DNA of 64,000 bases from positions 39,975-103,974 of the forward strand of contig JAFUTH010000013.1 of the NCBI GenBank assembly GCA_017484285.1. The letters run 5' to 3'. Below the pieces are notes generated by a model. That model did no database searches. It was not told where the DNA came from and worked only from the letters and a program-made list of their open reading frames with translations. Shown piece after piece: positions 42,385 through 51,979 of this stretch (the first letter of the stretch is position 1; every line of letters starts with the position of its first letter). The DNA comes from Treponema sp. GTDB taxonomy: Bacteria > Spirochaetota > Spirochaetia > Treponematales > Treponemataceae. The position numbers and the translations under genes were made by a program.

Positions 42385-43737
42385 ATGGAATCACTCTTGC
42401 TCGCCCGAATGCGTGGTGGGGAAAAACTTTCGCTCAAAGAGCAGCTCAAACTCATTTTTGAATTGAGCCTTCCCACCGTGCTTGCGCAACTTTCTTCTAT
42501 ACTAATGACCTATATTGATGCTTCGATGGTCGGGCATTTGGGTGAAAGGGAGAGTGCGGCAATCGGGCTTGTCGCTTCCTCAACTTGGCTCATCTGGGGA
42601 ATCTGCTTTGCCTGTTCGATGGGCTTTACCGTGCAGATTGCGCATCTGATTGGAGCGGGGAAGGAGAGCGAGGCGCGGAATCTTCTCAAAGTTTCTGTGC
42701 TTGTAAACAGCCTGTATGCGCTTGCCGTTACGGTTTCTGTGTGCGCGATGTCGCCCTTCGTTCCGCTGTGGCTTGGCGGTGACGAAGAGATTTATTCGGA
42801 CGCGTTCCATTATTTTTTGATTTTTGCGCTGAGCATTCCGATTATTCAGTTCAACAACCTTGCGGCGGGCAGTTTGCAGTCTTCGGGGAACATGAAAATT
42901 CCAAGCGCAATGCAGATTCTTTCGGGGATTTTGAATGTCGTCTTGAATTATGTGTTCATCTACCTTTTGAAGATGGGCGTGACGGGTGCGGCGATTGCAA
43001 CGCTCATTTCCCGATTCGTGACCACTGTTCCGCTCGTTGTTTTTCTTTTCTTAAAAAGCGAGACGCTTCATTTGCGGAAGAACGAAAAAATCTATTTCAA
43101 GAAGTCATATTTTTCGACCGCGCTCAAAATCGGAGTTCCGACGGCGTTCGAACAGCTGATTATGAGCGGCGGGCAAGTCGCGTTCACGAGGATTGTCAGC
43201 CCGCTCGGTCAGACGGCACTTTCGGCGAATTCATTTGCGATTACGATCGAAAGCCTGTGCTACATGCCCGCGTACGGACTTGCGGCGGCGGCGACCACGA
43301 TTTGCGGTCAGTGTTACGGAAGCGGGCAGAAAAAACTGGCTTGGCGGTTCGGCTGGCTTACAACGATTGTGGGAATGGCGCTCATGGTCGTGACTGGCTC
43401 GCTCATGTTCATTTTTGCGGGTGAGATGATTCGCTTTATTTCGCCAGAAATTGCGATTATCGCGCTCGGAAGAAAAATCCTCAGAATCGAAGCCTTTTGT
43501 GAGCCGTTTTATGGGGCAAGCCTTGTCGCGAGTGGGGCAATGCGCGGAACAGGCGACACTTTTGTGCCGAGCGTCTTAAAATTCGTGTCGATGTGGTGCG
43601 TGCGCCTTCCGCTTGCGTTGTTTTTGCGCTCACGGTACGGTCTTGAAGGCGTGTGGGCAGCGATGAGCTTTGAACTTTGCGTTCGCGGCGTGCTGTTTTT
43701 GATTCGATTAGGAAGCAGAAAATGGGCGGAGCGGTAA
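42385..43737 (+). CDS. MATE-family multidrug/cation antiporter
   Basis: A 450-residue membrane protein with about 12 hydrophobic segments in two similar halves. Family motifs: LPTVLAQLSSILMTYIDASMVGHLG and LIWGICFACSMGFTVQIAHLIGAG in the first half, VGVPTAFEQLIMSGGQVAF-type and NSFAITIESLCYMPAYGLAAAATT in the second. It exports drugs or metabolites with sodium or proton influx. It sits between cbiF and the toxin-antitoxin pair, with no evident link to cobalamin. Confidence 0.92.
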   Translation: MESLLLARMRGGEKLSLKEQLKLIFELSLPTVLAQLSSILMTYIDASMVGHLGERESAAIGLVASSTWLIWGICFACSMGFTVQIAHLIGAGKESEARNLLKVSVLVNSLYALAVTVSVCAMSPFVPLWLGGDEEIYSDAFHYFLIFALSIPIIQFNNLAAGSLQSSGNMKIPSAMQILSGILNVVLNYVFIYLLKMGVTGAAIATLISRFVTTVPLVVFLFLKSETLHLRKNEKIYFKKSYFSTALKIGVPTAFEQLIMSGGQVAFTRIVSPLGQTALSANSFAITIESLCYMPAYGLAAAATTICGQCYGSGQKKLAWRFGWLTTIVGMALMVVTGSLMFIFAGEMIRFISPEIAIIALGRKILRIEAFCEPFYGASLVASGAMRGTGDTFVPSVLKFVSMWCVRLPLALFLRSRYGLEGVWAAMSFELCVRGVLFLIRLGSRKWAER

Positions 43738-43814
43738 AAAACGATAAAAACTAGTCTGTAAACTGGTTGACTTTTTCTAAAAATCTGCTATTATATACTC
43801 GCAAGGAGGTGCGT

Positions 43815-44108
43815 ATGATGCCAATGGCAGGTGCTGTTCAAGCCAACAGAGTTTCAATCGGGTCGTTTCAGGCAAAAACTTACTTTGCGGAGCTTTTGCG
43901 CAAGGTCGAGGAAGGTATTGTCGTTACTATCACGCGGAATGGGCATGATGTTGCCGTCATGCAGAGCCCTCAAAAAAAAGAATCTACACAGGCTCTCAAT
44001 GCGTGGAATCGGCTCATGAGGGTTTCGTCGCAAATCTCCGCGCAGAACAAAACTGCGCCCATTACGGTGTCGCAGATTCAGCAGTGGAAGAATGAGGGTA
44101 GGCGGTAA
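43815..44108 (+). CDS. Phd/YefM-type antitoxin
   Basis: A 97-residue protein with an N-terminal Phd/YefM fold: VSIGSFQAKTYFAELLRKVEEGIVVTITRNGHDVAVM is the typical promoter-binding domain. The C-terminal 40 residues should wrap the toxin. Start set at ATG 43815, 5 nt after AAGGAGG; a longer frame from 43767 lacks a site. The stop is directly followed by the ATG of the PIN toxin, as in many type II pairs. Upstream TATTATATACT offers the promoter. Confidence 0.87.
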   Translation: MMPMAGAVQANRVSIGSFQAKTYFAELLRKVEEGIVVTITRNGHDVAVMQSPQKKESTQALNAWNRLMRVSSQISAQNKTAPITVSQIQQWKNEGRR

Positions 44109-44588
44109 ATGCAAAAAAATCACATCGTCATCGATTCAAACGGCAATCTCGAAGATTCGCTTCCTCTTGCGGTCGTTGACACTTCCTATTTTGCGAGTGC
44201 ACTTCTCTCTGAATTCACGAGCGATGAGTCATCGGTTTCGCGTGATTTTTTGCAAGATTTAATTCAAAAAAACGGGCAGATTATTGTGCCACAGTTGTTT
44301 TGGTTTGAAATCGGGAATGTCCTTTTGAATGCCGCAAAACCGCAAAAAAATGGTTCTCCCGCACGAATCACCAAAGCCCAAACAGACGCGATTTTTATGT
44401 CGATTGCCGAGCTTCCGATTTACACCGACTTGCAGCCCGATTCTGAAATCCGCGCCCGAATTTTTTCGATTGCACAGGCAGAAAATCTCACCTATTACGA
44501 TGCCACTTACTTGGAGCTTGCCCGCCGAAAAGATGTTCCGCTCAAAACTTGGGACGCAGATTTGGCTCGCACCGCGCAGAATTCTTGA
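44109..44588 (+). CDS. PIN-domain toxin (VapC-like)
   Basis: A 159-residue PIN-domain RNase. Acidic active-site residues appear in LAVVDTSYFASALL (Asp), FWFEIGNVLLNAA (Glu) and LTYYDATYLELARRKDVPLKTWDADL (two Asp). This fits a complete metal-dependent ribonuclease site. It pairs with the preceding antitoxin without a gap. The length is slightly above the usual 130-140 because of an N-terminal extension of about 18 residues. The pair sits between cobalamin genes and may help fix the locus. Confidence 0.88.
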   Translation: MQKNHIVIDSNGNLEDSLPLAVVDTSYFASALLSEFTSDESSVSRDFLQDLIQKNGQIIVPQLFWFEIGNVLLNAAKPQKNGSPARITKAQTDAIFMSIAELPIYTDLQPDSEIRARIFSIAQAENLTYYDATYLELARRKDVPLKTWDADLARTAQNS

Positions 44589-44616
44589 TTTTTTACTGTT
44601 GCAGGTCACAGAACGC

Positions 44617-45687
44617 ATGCAAATTAACATCATTTCATTCACCGAAGTAGGATTTTCTCTCGCCGAGCGGATTCGCTCGCTCATAAAAGAATCTGACACG
44701 CGTGAGTTTGGCGAACTCGATTTTTCTGAAATCACGGTTGATTGCGCTTCTTCAACGCGGAAAAATTCCATCTCGCTTTCGGAATGGGTAAAAGTTCACT
44801 TCAAGGAAGGAAATGCGCTCATTTTCATTGGGGCGGCGGGAATTGCTGTGCGTGCGATTGCTCCATTCGTCCGCGACAAAACGACTGACTCCGCCGTGCT
44901 CGTGATAGACGAGAAGGGTAGCTTTGTGATTCCGATTCTCTCTGGGCACATTGGCGGCGCGAATGAATTGGCGCGAGGAATCGCCCGTGTGCTTGGGGCA
45001 ACGCCCGTGATTACGACCGCAAGCGATGTGAACAATCTCCCCGCCATCGACGAATTTGCGAAAAAAAACAATCTCGTAATCAACGACATGCAGAAAGCCA
45101 AAGAATTCGCCGCACAAATGTTGGAAAGTCATCATCAATGGATGACACAAAACTACTGTCATGCTGAACTTGTTTCAGCATCCCTAAGTAAATCGCTTCC
45201 CCAATTTTCCATCTCGGTATATATCAAAAATGATATACTCAATTTAATTCCGCAGTGCGTGGTGCTTGGAATCGGGTGCAAAAAGGGAAAACCAGCGGAA
45301 GAATTACAATCGTTCGTTTATGAAACGCTCGAAAAACACAAAATTGACTATCGTTCGGTAGAAGAAATCGCCTCAATCGATCTCAAAAAAGACGAAAACG
45401 CGATTCTTTCGCTCTCAGAGTCGCTCAAACGACCGTTCGTTACCTTTTCTGCCGAAGAATTGAACGCTGTTCCCCAAAAAGTGAGCCATTCTGACTTCGT
45501 TTCGGAAATCACAGGCACGGACAATGTGTGCGAGCGGGCAGTATGGGCGGCAGGAGCGAGCGAAATCATTATCCCTAAAACCGTAAAAGATGGCATGACA
45601 CTTGCGGCAGGTGTGCGGAAAATCGAAGTGAAAATCCCAAAAGAGTTAAAAAAATTCCTAATAGAACAAGCGGAGGGCAAGCAATGA
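44617..45687 (+). CDS. cbiG: Cobalt-precorrin-5A hydrolase with in-frame palindromic insertion
   Basis: A 356-residue CbiG, which opens the lactone ring of cobalt-precorrin-5A and releases acetaldehyde. N-terminal domain signatures are LIFIGAAGIAVRAIAPFVRDKTTDSAVLVIDE and PILSGHIGGANELARGIA. The C-terminal domain starts at VLGIGCKKG and ends in AGASEIIIPKTVKDG. Between them, about residues 171-195, the chain is encoded by a palindromic repeat (SHHQWMTQN then CHAELVSAS). Start set at ATG 44617, with only a weak AGG site. It overlaps the cbiH start by ATGA. Confidence 0.9.
   Translation: MQINIISFTEVGFSLAERIRSLIKESDTREFGELDFSEITVDCASSTRKNSISLSEWVKVHFKEGNALIFIGAAGIAVRAIAPFVRDKTTDSAVLVIDEKGSFVIPILSGHIGGANELARGIARVLGATPVITTASDVNNLPAIDEFAKKNNLVINDMQKAKEFAAQMLESHHQWMTQNYCHAELVSASLSKSLPQFSISVYIKNDILNLIPQCVVLGIGCKKGKPAEELQSFVYETLEKHKIDYRSVEEIASIDLKKDENAILSLSESLKRPFVTFSAEELNAVPQKVSHSDFVSEITGTDNVCERAVWAAGASEIIIPKTVKDGMTLAAGVRKIEVKIPKELKKFLIEQAEGKQ
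45128..45181 (+). repeat. Palindromic element inside cbiG
   Basis: Two adjacent inverted repeats: GTCATC/GATGAC (45128-45133, 45141-45146) and ATGCTGAA/TTCAGCAT (45161-45168, 45174-45181, loop CTTGT). The second encodes CHAELVSAS, a peptide known from dispersed palindromic repeats in many bacterial genomes. The frame of cbiG stays open through it. Confidence 0.75.
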
Positions 45688-46466
45688 CACAAGGAAATCT
45701 CATCGTCGCGGGAATCGGGCCTGGAAAATTCGAGCAGATGACCGTTGAGTGTGCAGAAGCGTTGAAAAATTGTGACTGTATCGTCGGCTATGAAGTCTAC
45801 ATCGAACTTGTGAAGTCGCATTTCGGCGAAAAAGAATTCATCACTACGCCCATGCGGAAGGAAGAAGAACGGTGCAGGCTCGCGCTTGAAGAGGCGGCAA
45901 AAGGGAAGCGCGTTGTGTTCATCTGTTCGGGCGACGCGGGCGTGTACGGCATGTCGGGCTTGATTTACGAGATTTTTGCTAAAGCTTGCGAGGAGCGGGG
46001 CGAGGAATTCAAAAACATAAAAATTTCCGTTTTGCCTGGCATTACGGCGGCTCTGAGTGGTTCAGCCTTGCTCGGCGCGCCCTTGATTCACGATTTTGCC
46101 GTCATCAGCCTGAGCGATTTGATGACCCCGTGGGAAAAAATCGAAAAACGGCTCGATTCTGCTGCTCGTGCGGATTTTTGCATCGTCATTTATAACCCGA
46201 TGAGCCACAAGCGAAAGGATTATCTTTTTAAAGCCTGCGCGGTTCTGCTCAAAACGCTTGGCGAAAACACGCCCTGTGGCTACGCGCGGAACATCGGACG
46301 AGAAGGCGAGAAGTGCGAAATTCTCACACTCAAAGAACTTGCGACCGCCGAACTTGACATGTTCACCACTGTTTTTGTCGGGAATAGCGAAACGAAGGTG
46401 ATTGAAACACCGCAGGGGAAGAAACTCGTCACCCTGCGCGGGTATGCGTTTGAAAAATCAGTGTAG
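45684..46466 (+). CDS. cbiH: Precorrin-3B / cobalt-precorrin-3 C17-methyltransferase
   Basis: A 260-residue tetrapyrrole methylase that drives ring contraction by methylating C17. Signatures are IVAGIGPGKFEQMTVECAEAL, FICSGDAGVYGMSGLIYE, VLPGITAALSGSALLGAPLIHDFAVISLSDLMTPW and FVGNSETKVI. The start overlaps the cbiG stop (ATGA), with GGAGGG upstream. It is last cobalamin gene in the window; the other genes of the pathway must be elsewhere. Confidence 0.95.
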   Translation: MTQGNLIVAGIGPGKFEQMTVECAEALKNCDCIVGYEVYIELVKSHFGEKEFITTPMRKEEERCRLALEEAAKGKRVVFICSGDAGVYGMSGLIYEIFAKACEERGEEFKNIKISVLPGITAALSGSALLGAPLIHDFAVISLSDLMTPWEKIEKRLDSAARADFCIVIYNPMSHKRKDYLFKACAVLLKTLGENTPCGYARNIGREGEKCEILTLKELATAELDMFTTVFVGNSETKVIETPQGKKLVTLRGYAFEKSV

Positions 46467-46522
46467 AACCAAAGTTCTATAGAAGAAATCCCTCATTTTG
46501 AGTTATTATGTTTTTAACGCAA

Positions 46523-46560
46523 GGCAAAGATGTCCGTTTTGGATGTCTTTGCCTTTTTTT
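46523..46560 (+). terminator. Intrinsic terminator ahead of urease operon
   Basis: GGCAAAGA (46523-46530) pairs with TCTTTGCC (46546-46553), with a further TCC/GGA pairing inside, followed by seven Ts. It ends the cobalamin operon, or could attenuate ureA, whose ATG is 30 nt further on. Confidence 0.8.
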
Positions 46561-46589
46561 ATGCATTTTTGCGATGCGAGGAGAATTGA

Positions 46590-46907
46590 ATGAGGCTGAC
46601 TCCACGGGAAACAGAAAAATTGCTTTTGAGTTACGCGGGGCTTGTTGCTCGGGCGCGGAAAGAGCGGGGGCTTCGGCTCAATTATGTCGAGGCGGTGGCG
46701 TATATTTCTTCTGAGCTTTTGGAAGCGGCTCGTGACGGAAAAACGGTGACGGAACTCATGCGCGACGGCACGAAAATCCTCACAGTCAACGATGTCATGG
46801 ACGGAGTGAGCGATATGGTTCACGAAGTTCAGGTTGAGGCGACTTTTCCCGACGGAACAAAGCTTGTCACCGTCCACAACCCGATTAGAGAAGTCGAATC
46901 TGTGTGA
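46590..46907 (+). CDS. ureA: Urease gamma subunit
   Basis: A 105-residue UreA of standard length. Signatures are [49 protein letters not shown] and [30 protein letters not shown]. It forms the urease core with UreB and UreC. GAGGAG lies 6 nt before the ATG. It is first of seven genes in the order ABCEFGD. Confidence 0.97.
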   Translation: MRLTPRETEKLLLSYAGLVARARKERGLRLNYVEAVAYISSELLEAARDGKTVTELMRDGTKILTVNDVMDGVSDMVHEVQVEATFPDGTKLVTVHNPIREVESV

Positions 46908-46934
46908 AAATTCATACATCTTAACGAGGTTTTT

Positions 46935-47243
46935 ATGAAAATCGGTGAAATTATTTCGTGCAATTCGGAAATCGAGCTTAATGCGGGGCGGGAAACAAAA
47001 TCAATGCAAGTCTCAAACACGGGTGATCGTCCTGTCCAAGTCGGCTCGCATTTTCATTTTTTTGAAGTGAACAAGGCTCTTTCTTTTGACAGAAAATCGG
47101 CGTTCGGATTCAGGCTTGATATTCCTTCGGGAATGAGCGTTCGCTTTGAGCCGGGCGAGACAAAAACCGTGCAGCTCTGCTCATTCGGCGGAAAGTCTGA
47201 AATCTACGGACTTAACAATCTCACAAACGGAAAGGTGAAATAA
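46935..47243 (+). CDS. ureB: Urease beta subunit
   Basis: A 102-residue UreB. Core motifs are [35 protein letters not shown] and [31 protein letters not shown]. The N-terminus is slightly shorter or more divergent than in enterobacterial UreB, which usually starts MIPGE. ACGAGG lies 6 nt before ATG. Separate ureA and ureB genes fit the three-subunit bacterial enzyme, not the Helicobacter fusion. Confidence 0.96.
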   Translation: MKIGEIISCNSEIELNAGRETKSMQVSNTGDRPVQVGSHFHFFEVNKALSFDRKSAFGFRLDIPSGMSVRFEPGETKTVQLCSFGGKSEIYGLNNLTNGKVK

Positions 47244-47244
47244 A

Positions 47245-48972
47245 ATGAGCTATAAAATCGACGGAAAAAAATATGCGATGATGTACGGTCCTACAACGGG
47301 CGACAAAATCAGGCTTGCGGACACGAATCTTGTGATTCAGATTGAAAAAGACTTCACGCACTATGGCGACGAGGCGAAATTCGGCGGCGGAAAAACGCTT
47401 CGTGACGGCATGGGACAATCGGTGAACACGACGGGCGTAGGCGGAGACTTGGACTTGGTGATTACGAATTGCGTAATTCTTGATTATACAGGAATTTACA
47501 AAGCCGACATCGGAATCAAGGAAGGAAAAATCGCAGGAATCGGAAAGGCGGGAAACCCTGATACAATGGACAGCGTGACGGAGGGAATGACGGTGGGGGC
47601 TTCAACGGAAGCTCTCGCGGGCGAAGGACTTATCGTGACGGCGGGCGGAATCGACTCGCACATTCATTTTATTTCGCCAGAGCAAGTTGAAACGGCTCTC
47701 TGTTCCGGGGTGACGACGATGATTGGCGGTGGAACAGGTCCCGCTGATGGAACGAACGCAACCACTTGTACGCCAGGAAAATGGAATCTTGAAATGATGC
47801 TCAAAGCGGCGGAAGATTTTCCGATGAACATTGGCTATCTCGGTAAGGGAAACTGCTCGAACAAAACGGCTCAAAGCGAGCTTGTCGCGCAGATTAAGGC
47901 GGGCGCATGCGGTTTAAAAATCCACGAGGACTGGGGAACGACTCCCGCCGCGATTGATGCCGCCCTTACGATTGCCGACAAATACGATGTGCAGGTTTGC
48001 ATTCACACGGACACGCTCAACGAGGCGGGCTGTGTGGAAGATACGCTTGCGGCAATCAATGGGCGCACGATTCACACATACCACACGGAAGGCGCGGGCG
48101 GCGGTCATGCACCCGACATTCTGAAAGTCGCCTCGTTTCCGAATGTGCTTCCCGCGTCCACGAATCCGACGATGCCGTTCACCGAAAACACGCTTGACGA
48201 GCATCTCGATATGCTCATGGTCTGCCATCATCTTGACAATAAAATTCCTGAAGATGTCGCCTTTGCCGATTCGCGTATTCGACCTGAGACCATTGCGGCG
48301 GAAGATGTGCTTCACGACATGGGCGCGCTGAGCATTATGTCAAGCGACAGTCAGGCAATGGGGCGCGTGGGTGAAGTGATTACGCGCACTTGGCAGACGG
48401 CGCACAAAATGAAGGAAGAGCGCGGTTCTTTGAGCGGAGAAAACGGCGGTAACGACAATTTCCGCGCAAAACGCTATGTCTCAAAATACACGATAAATCC
48501 CGCGATTGCGCACGGCATTTCCTCGTATGTTGGCTCGGTCGAAGTCGGAAAAATGGCTGACCTCGTGCTGTGGAATCCCGCGTTTTTTGGCGCGAAACCC
48601 GACATGGTGATAAAGGGCGGGGCAATCGTTCTTTCAAAAATGGGCGACTCGAACGCCTCGATTCCGACTTGCCAACCCGTGTACTATCGGAATATGTTCG
48701 CGTTCTACGGAAAGGCGAAATTCTTGACCTGTGCGACTTTTCTCTCTCAGGCGGCGATTGATGAAAAAATCCCCGAGAAACTTGACTTGCAAAAAATCTG
48801 CCTGCCGGTCAAAAACTGTCGGAATATCGGGAAAAAGGACTTGCCCTTTAACGACGCGCTCCCAAAAATCGAAGTTGACCCGGAGACTTACAAAGTGACA
48901 GCGGACGGCGAATTGATTGAAAGCAAGGCGGCTTCGTCACTTCCGCTTACGCAACGCTACTTTTTGTTCTGA
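47245..48972 (+). CDS. ureC: Urease alpha subunit (catalytic)
   Basis: A 575-residue catalytic subunit hydrolysing urea to ammonia and carbamate. The bis-nickel ligands are present: GIDSHIHFI, the Lys225 in [12 protein letters not shown] that is carbamylated in known ureases, [16 protein letters not shown] and [16 protein letters not shown]. The mobile flap Cys327 lies in [16 protein letters not shown]. The end [11 protein letters not shown] is diagnostic. It begins 1 nt after the ureB stop with GAAAGGTGAAATAA upstream. Confidence 0.98.
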   Translation: MSYKIDGKKYAMMYGPTTGDKIRLADTNLVIQIEKDFTHYGDEAKFGGGKTLRDGMGQSVNTTGVGGDLDLVITNCVILDYTGIYKADIGIKEGKIAGIGKAGNPDTMDSVTEGMTVGASTEALAGEGLIVTAGGIDSHIHFISPEQVETALCSGVTTMIGGGTGPADGTNATTCTPGKWNLEMMLKAAEDFPMNIGYLGKGNCSNKTAQSELVAQIKAGACGLKIHEDWGTTPAAIDAALTIADKYDVQVCIHTDTLNEAGCVEDTLAAINGRTIHTYHTEGAGGGHAPDILKVASFPNVLPASTNPTMPFTENTLDEHLDMLMVCHHLDNKIPEDVAFADSRIRPETIAAEDVLHDMGALSIMSSDSQAMGRVGEVITRTWQTAHKMKEERGSLSGENGGNDNFRAKRYVSKYTINPAIAHGISSYVGSVEVGKMADLVLWNPAFFGAKPDMVIKGGAIVLSKMGDSNASIPTCQPVYYRNMFAFYGKAKFLTCATFLSQAAIDEKIPEKLDLQKICLPVKNCRNIGKKDLPFNDALPKIEVDPETYKVTADGELIESKAASSLPLTQRYFLF

Positions 48973-48982
48973 AAAACCTGTC

Positions 48983-49030
48983 ACCCCGAACTCGACCGCT
49001 TTCGTTGTCGCGGTCGCTTTGATTCGGGGT
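48983..49030. repeat. Nested inverted repeat between ureC and ureE
   Basis: ACCCCGAA (48983-48990) pairs with TTCGGGGT (49023-49030), enclosing GACCGC/GCGGTC (48994-48999, 49010-49015). CTTTTAGG follows. It separates structural genes from accessory genes and could act as a partial terminator or RNA stabiliser. Confidence 0.7.
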
Positions 49031-49046
49031 CTTTTAGGAGAAAACG

Positions 49047-49562
49047 ATGCTGTGCGAGAAAATTCTTGGAAAAACGAGCGATGAGCACTTCAAAGGAAAA
49101 AAAATCGACTATGTTGATTTTGAATGGCATGAAACCTATTCAAAACGGCACAGAAAAACTTCGCGGCTCGGGCGTGACATTGCGATAAGCCTTGATGATT
49201 CGATTCTGAAAATCGGAATCAAACCCGGCGATGTGCTTGGTCTTGATTCTGACGGCACGGTGATTGCCTGTGATGTCCTTCCATGCGAGATTTTGAGCGT
49301 GCGCATAGGAAATCCCGTCTTTCGTACTACGGCAAAAATCGCGTATGAAATCGGGAACTGCCATGCCCCCTTGTTCTCAGGGAACTCTGATTCCGAGCTG
49401 ATTACGATTTACACTGAGCCGGTGGAACGGCTTTTGAAAAATCTCTCGGGCTATGAACTTGAAATCGAGCGTCGGACGGAAAAACTCGATTTTTCACGGC
49501 AAATTTCTTCGGTTGTGGGGCATTCTCATCATCACGAAAACCACGAGCATCATGAACACTGA
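49047..49562 (+). CDS. ureE: Urease nickel chaperone UreE
   Basis: A 171-residue nickel-binding metallochaperone. The body has UreE features (SRLGRDIAISLDD, LKIGIKPGDVLGLDSDGTVIACDVLP, FRTTAKIAYEIGNCHAPLF), and the end is a His-rich tail [13 protein letters not shown]. It delivers nickel to UreG. TTTTAGGAG lies upstream. The His-rich tail overlaps the start of ureF by 11 nt, so the ureF start is coded within the tail. Confidence 0.96.
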   Translation: MLCEKILGKTSDEHFKGKKIDYVDFEWHETYSKRHRKTSRLGRDIAISLDDSILKIGIKPGDVLGLDSDGTVIACDVLPCEILSVRIGNPVFRTTAKIAYEIGNCHAPLFSGNSDSELITIYTEPVERLLKNLSGYELEIERRTEKLDFSRQISSVVGHSHHHENHEHHEH

Positions 49563-50265
49563 ACAAACTGATTTTTTCACGCTTTTGCAAATCAACGACA
49601 GTGCTTTTCCGATTGGAAGCTACACGCTTTCCTGGGGGCTTGAGACTTTCGTTCAGCAGGGGGAAATCTGTGATTCGGTGAGCGCGGAAAATTTCCTTCG
49701 CTCGGACTTGAACTCGAATTTCCTCACGAACGAACTTCTTCCTGTTCGGCTCGCGTATGAATCAACGGAAAAAGGCGACTTTGGGCATTTACTAAAAATA
49801 GATGAAATCTACAACGCAAGCAAAACGGCAAAAGAAACGCGGGAGGGAAGCAAAAAAATCACGGCTCGCTTTCTAAAAACGGTCGGAGTTTGGGAAAATT
49901 TGCAAAATGCGCCTGTCATTCCGAATTCAACCAAGTACGATAACAAAAGTGCTTGGTTTCGGAATCTTTCCCATTTTCCCGTTCTGTATGGCGCGTACTG
50001 TGCGGAATCTGGTATTACAAAAAATCTTTGTTTGCAGGCGTTTTTATATAGTCAGATTTCCGCGCGCGTGACGACGATTGTAAAACTCGTGCCTTTGAGC
50101 CAGCTTGATGGTCAGAATATGCTTCATCGTCTCTTTGCGGAATTCCCGAGGATTCTTGAAGAAGCGGGTCGGCTTTCGGAATGCGATTTGTGCCGTTCCA
50201 GCCCGGCGAGCGAAATCCGTGCGATGCAACACGAATTTTTATATACGCGGCTCTACATGAGCTAA
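49552..50265 (+). CDS. ureF: Urease accessory protein UreF
   Basis: A 237-residue UreF, which acts with UreG and UreD in nickel insertion. Signatures are [29 protein letters not shown] near the N-terminus and [22 protein letters not shown] near residue 170. Start set at ATG 49552 inside the end of ureE; an in-frame ATG at 49453 would add 33 atypical residues. No Shine-Dalgarno is obvious, so translation is likely coupled to ureE. Confidence 0.94.
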   Translation: MNTEQTDFFTLLQINDSAFPIGSYTLSWGLETFVQQGEICDSVSAENFLRSDLNSNFLTNELLPVRLAYESTEKGDFGHLLKIDEIYNASKTAKETREGSKKITARFLKTVGVWENLQNAPVIPNSTKYDNKSAWFRNLSHFPVLYGAYCAESGITKNLCLQAFLYSQISARVTTIVKLVPLSQLDGQNMLHRLFAEFPRILEEAGRLSECDLCRSSPASEIRAMQHEFLYTRLYMS

Positions 50266-50290
50266 AATCCAATTTTTTATGGAGAAGAAA

Positions 50291-50902
50291 ATGAAATTCA
50301 CGAAAATCGGAGTGGCAGGACCGGTCGGTTCTGGAAAAACGGCTTTGGTCGAGGCTTTGACTCGGCGACTTGCAGAAAAATATGCAATCGGCGTGATTAC
50401 GAACGACATTTACACAAAAGAAGACGCTGAATTTCTGACGGCTCACTCGGTGCTTCCCAAAGAGCGGATTTTGGGCGTGGAGACGGGCGGCTGTCCGCAC
50501 ACGGCAATCCGCGAGGACGCTTCGATGAATCTTGAAGCGGTGGAAGAGCTTCGCACCCGCTTTCCCGAGCTGGAGCTTGTGTTTATCGAAAGCGGGGGCG
50601 ACAATCTTTCGGCGACATTCAGCCCCGAGCTTGTGGACGCAACGATTTTCGTTATTGATGTTGCGGAAGGCGACAAAATTCCACGGAAAGGAGGTCCCGG
50701 CATTATGCGGAGCAATCTGCTCGTCATCAATAAAATCGATTTGGCTCCGTTTGTCGGCGCGAACCTTGAAGTGATGGCGCGGGATTCTGAAAAAATGCGC
50801 GGAAAAAAGCCCTTTGTGTTCACGAATATCCGCACAGGTGAGGGGATTGACGAAGTGATTGCTTTTTTGGAACATGATGTGTTTTTTTCGGACATGCAAT
50901 GA
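50291..50902 (+). CDS. ureG: Urease GTPase UreG
   Basis: A 203-residue SIMIBI-class GTPase providing energy for nickel insertion. P-loop [36 protein letters not shown] with the metal-binding Cys-Pro-His, [17 protein letters not shown], and [16 protein letters not shown] for guanine recognition. Start set at ATG 50291, because GGAGAAG lies 4-10 nt upstream; an in-frame ATG at 50279 overlaps that site. The stop overlaps ureD by ATGA. Confidence 0.97.
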   Translation: MKFTKIGVAGPVGSGKTALVEALTRRLAEKYAIGVITNDIYTKEDAEFLTAHSVLPKERILGVETGGCPHTAIREDASMNLEAVEELRTRFPELELVFIESGGDNLSATFSPELVDATIFVIDVAEGDKIPRKGGPGIMRSNLLVINKIDLAPFVGANLEVMARDSEKMRGKKPFVFTNIRTGEGIDEVIAFLEHDVFFSDMQ

Positions 50903-51741
50903 ACAAATTCGGGAAAATTTCACAACTTGAAATTACGGCGGCAGTCTCACAGAGCGGAAAAACCTTTATCCAAGACAGTTTTTTTACTTCTCCGCTGAAA
51001 ATCATGAAGCCATTCGCGAATGATGATGGAAGCGTGACGATTTACCAGCAGAGTTCTTCGGCGGGTCTTTTGGCAGGAGACGAGCAAGAACATTCGTTTA
51101 TAGTGAAAAAGGGTACAAAAGTCGAAATCGTGAGCCAGTCCTACGAAAAAATCTTTAAAATGGCAGAAGGCGAGCAAGCAAAAAGAAAAATCATCGCGCA
51201 GGTCGAAGAAAATGCCGCGTTGATTTACGCGCCGCTTCCGTGCATTCCCTTTTCTGAAAGCAGTTTTTCTTCACGGACGGAAATTTTTCTTAAAAACGAA
51301 ACTTCCCGCTTGGTATACCAAGACATTCTCTGTGCAGGGCGAGTCGCGCATGGCGAAGCCTTTGACTATCATTCCTACCATAATCTGATTCATATTTATA
51401 GGAAAGAAAAACTCATTTTTCGCGACAACGCATATTTTGAAGGAAGTGACGGCGGAAAAAATCCCGAAAAAGAGGAATTCTTGCGCTCGCCGTCAGTGTT
51501 CGGCTCGTTCACCCACTCAGGGATGCTGCTTCTCTTCGGGTTTGGAAAAACTCTTTCTGAAATCCGTGGAATACTCGGCCTCGAAGAAAAACTCTTGTAC
51601 ATGGAGCAAAAAAATGCGGGAAAAACACGGCTTCTCATCGAGGCAAACGAAACTGATTCAAGCGACATCGTAGTGCGTGCGCTCGCTCTGAGTGCGGAAG
51701 CGATAGAAAATGAGTTCAAAAAAATAAAATCTGTGGTATAA
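50899..51741 (+). CDS. ureD: Urease accessory protein UreD
   Basis: A 280-residue UreD (UreH), scaffold for the UreF-UreG nickel-insertion complex. Motifs [62 protein letters not shown] and [18 protein letters not shown] are typical. It is last gene of the urease operon, where many species have ureD first. The start overlaps the ureG stop. A small cassette (DUF3791) begins 19 nt after its end. Confidence 0.93.
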   Translation: MNKFGKISQLEITAAVSQSGKTFIQDSFFTSPLKIMKPFANDDGSVTIYQQSSSAGLLAGDEQEHSFIVKKGTKVEIVSQSYEKIFKMAEGEQAKRKIIAQVEENAALIYAPLPCIPFSESSFSSRTEIFLKNETSRLVYQDILCAGRVAHGEAFDYHSYHNLIHIYRKEKLIFRDNAYFEGSDGGKNPEKEEFLRSPSVFGSFTHSGMLLLFGFGKTLSEIRGILGLEEKLLYMEQKNAGKTRLLIEANETDSSDIVVRALALSAEAIENEFKKIKSVV

Positions 51742-51760
51742 TAACCATAAGGAGCGTTCC

Positions 51761-51979
51761 ATGAGTGAGAGCCAGCAGATTTTGTTTATGCAGATTCGGA
51801 TTTTACGCATGACGGCAGAAAAATGTTCGCTTTCTTTGAAACAGGCGGCGGAGATTTTCGGGCAGTATGGTGTGCTTGCCTTTATCCGCGAGGGCTTCGG
51901 AATTTTTCATGTGGAAGGCGACGAAGCGGTTTTTGAGGATGTGAAGTCGTTTTTGCGTTCAAAAGGGGCGTCGGTATGA
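51761..51979 (+). CDS. DUF3791 protein, cassette A gene 1
   Basis: A 72-residue helical protein of the DUF3791 type. The pattern is FMQIRILRMTAEKCSLSLKQ, then AAEIFGQYGVLAFIREGF and FHVEGDEAVFEDVKSFLRSKG. AAGGAGCG lies before the ATG. Its stop overlaps the start of the DUF3990 gene by 4 nt (ATGA). The same fold heads cassette B (60024). Function unknown; position suggests an antitoxin or partner for the DUF3990 protein (inference). Confidence 0.8.
   Translation: MSESQQILFMQIRILRMTAEKCSLSLKQAAEIFGQYGVLAFIREGFGIFHVEGDEAVFEDVKSFLRSKGASV

Noticed and set aside
45218..45234. CGGTATATATCAAAAAT inside cbiG, identical to the word at 7102-7118
   Set aside because: It lies inside coding sequence, has no partner copy 20 bp away and no promoter. 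It shows that the AT-rich TATCAA core alone is not specific, so only spaced pairs near promoters were counted.
50015..50923. 302-codon minus-strand frame opposite ureF/ureG
   Set aside because: ureF and ureG are unmistakable on the plus strand; the frame is a shadow with no motif.
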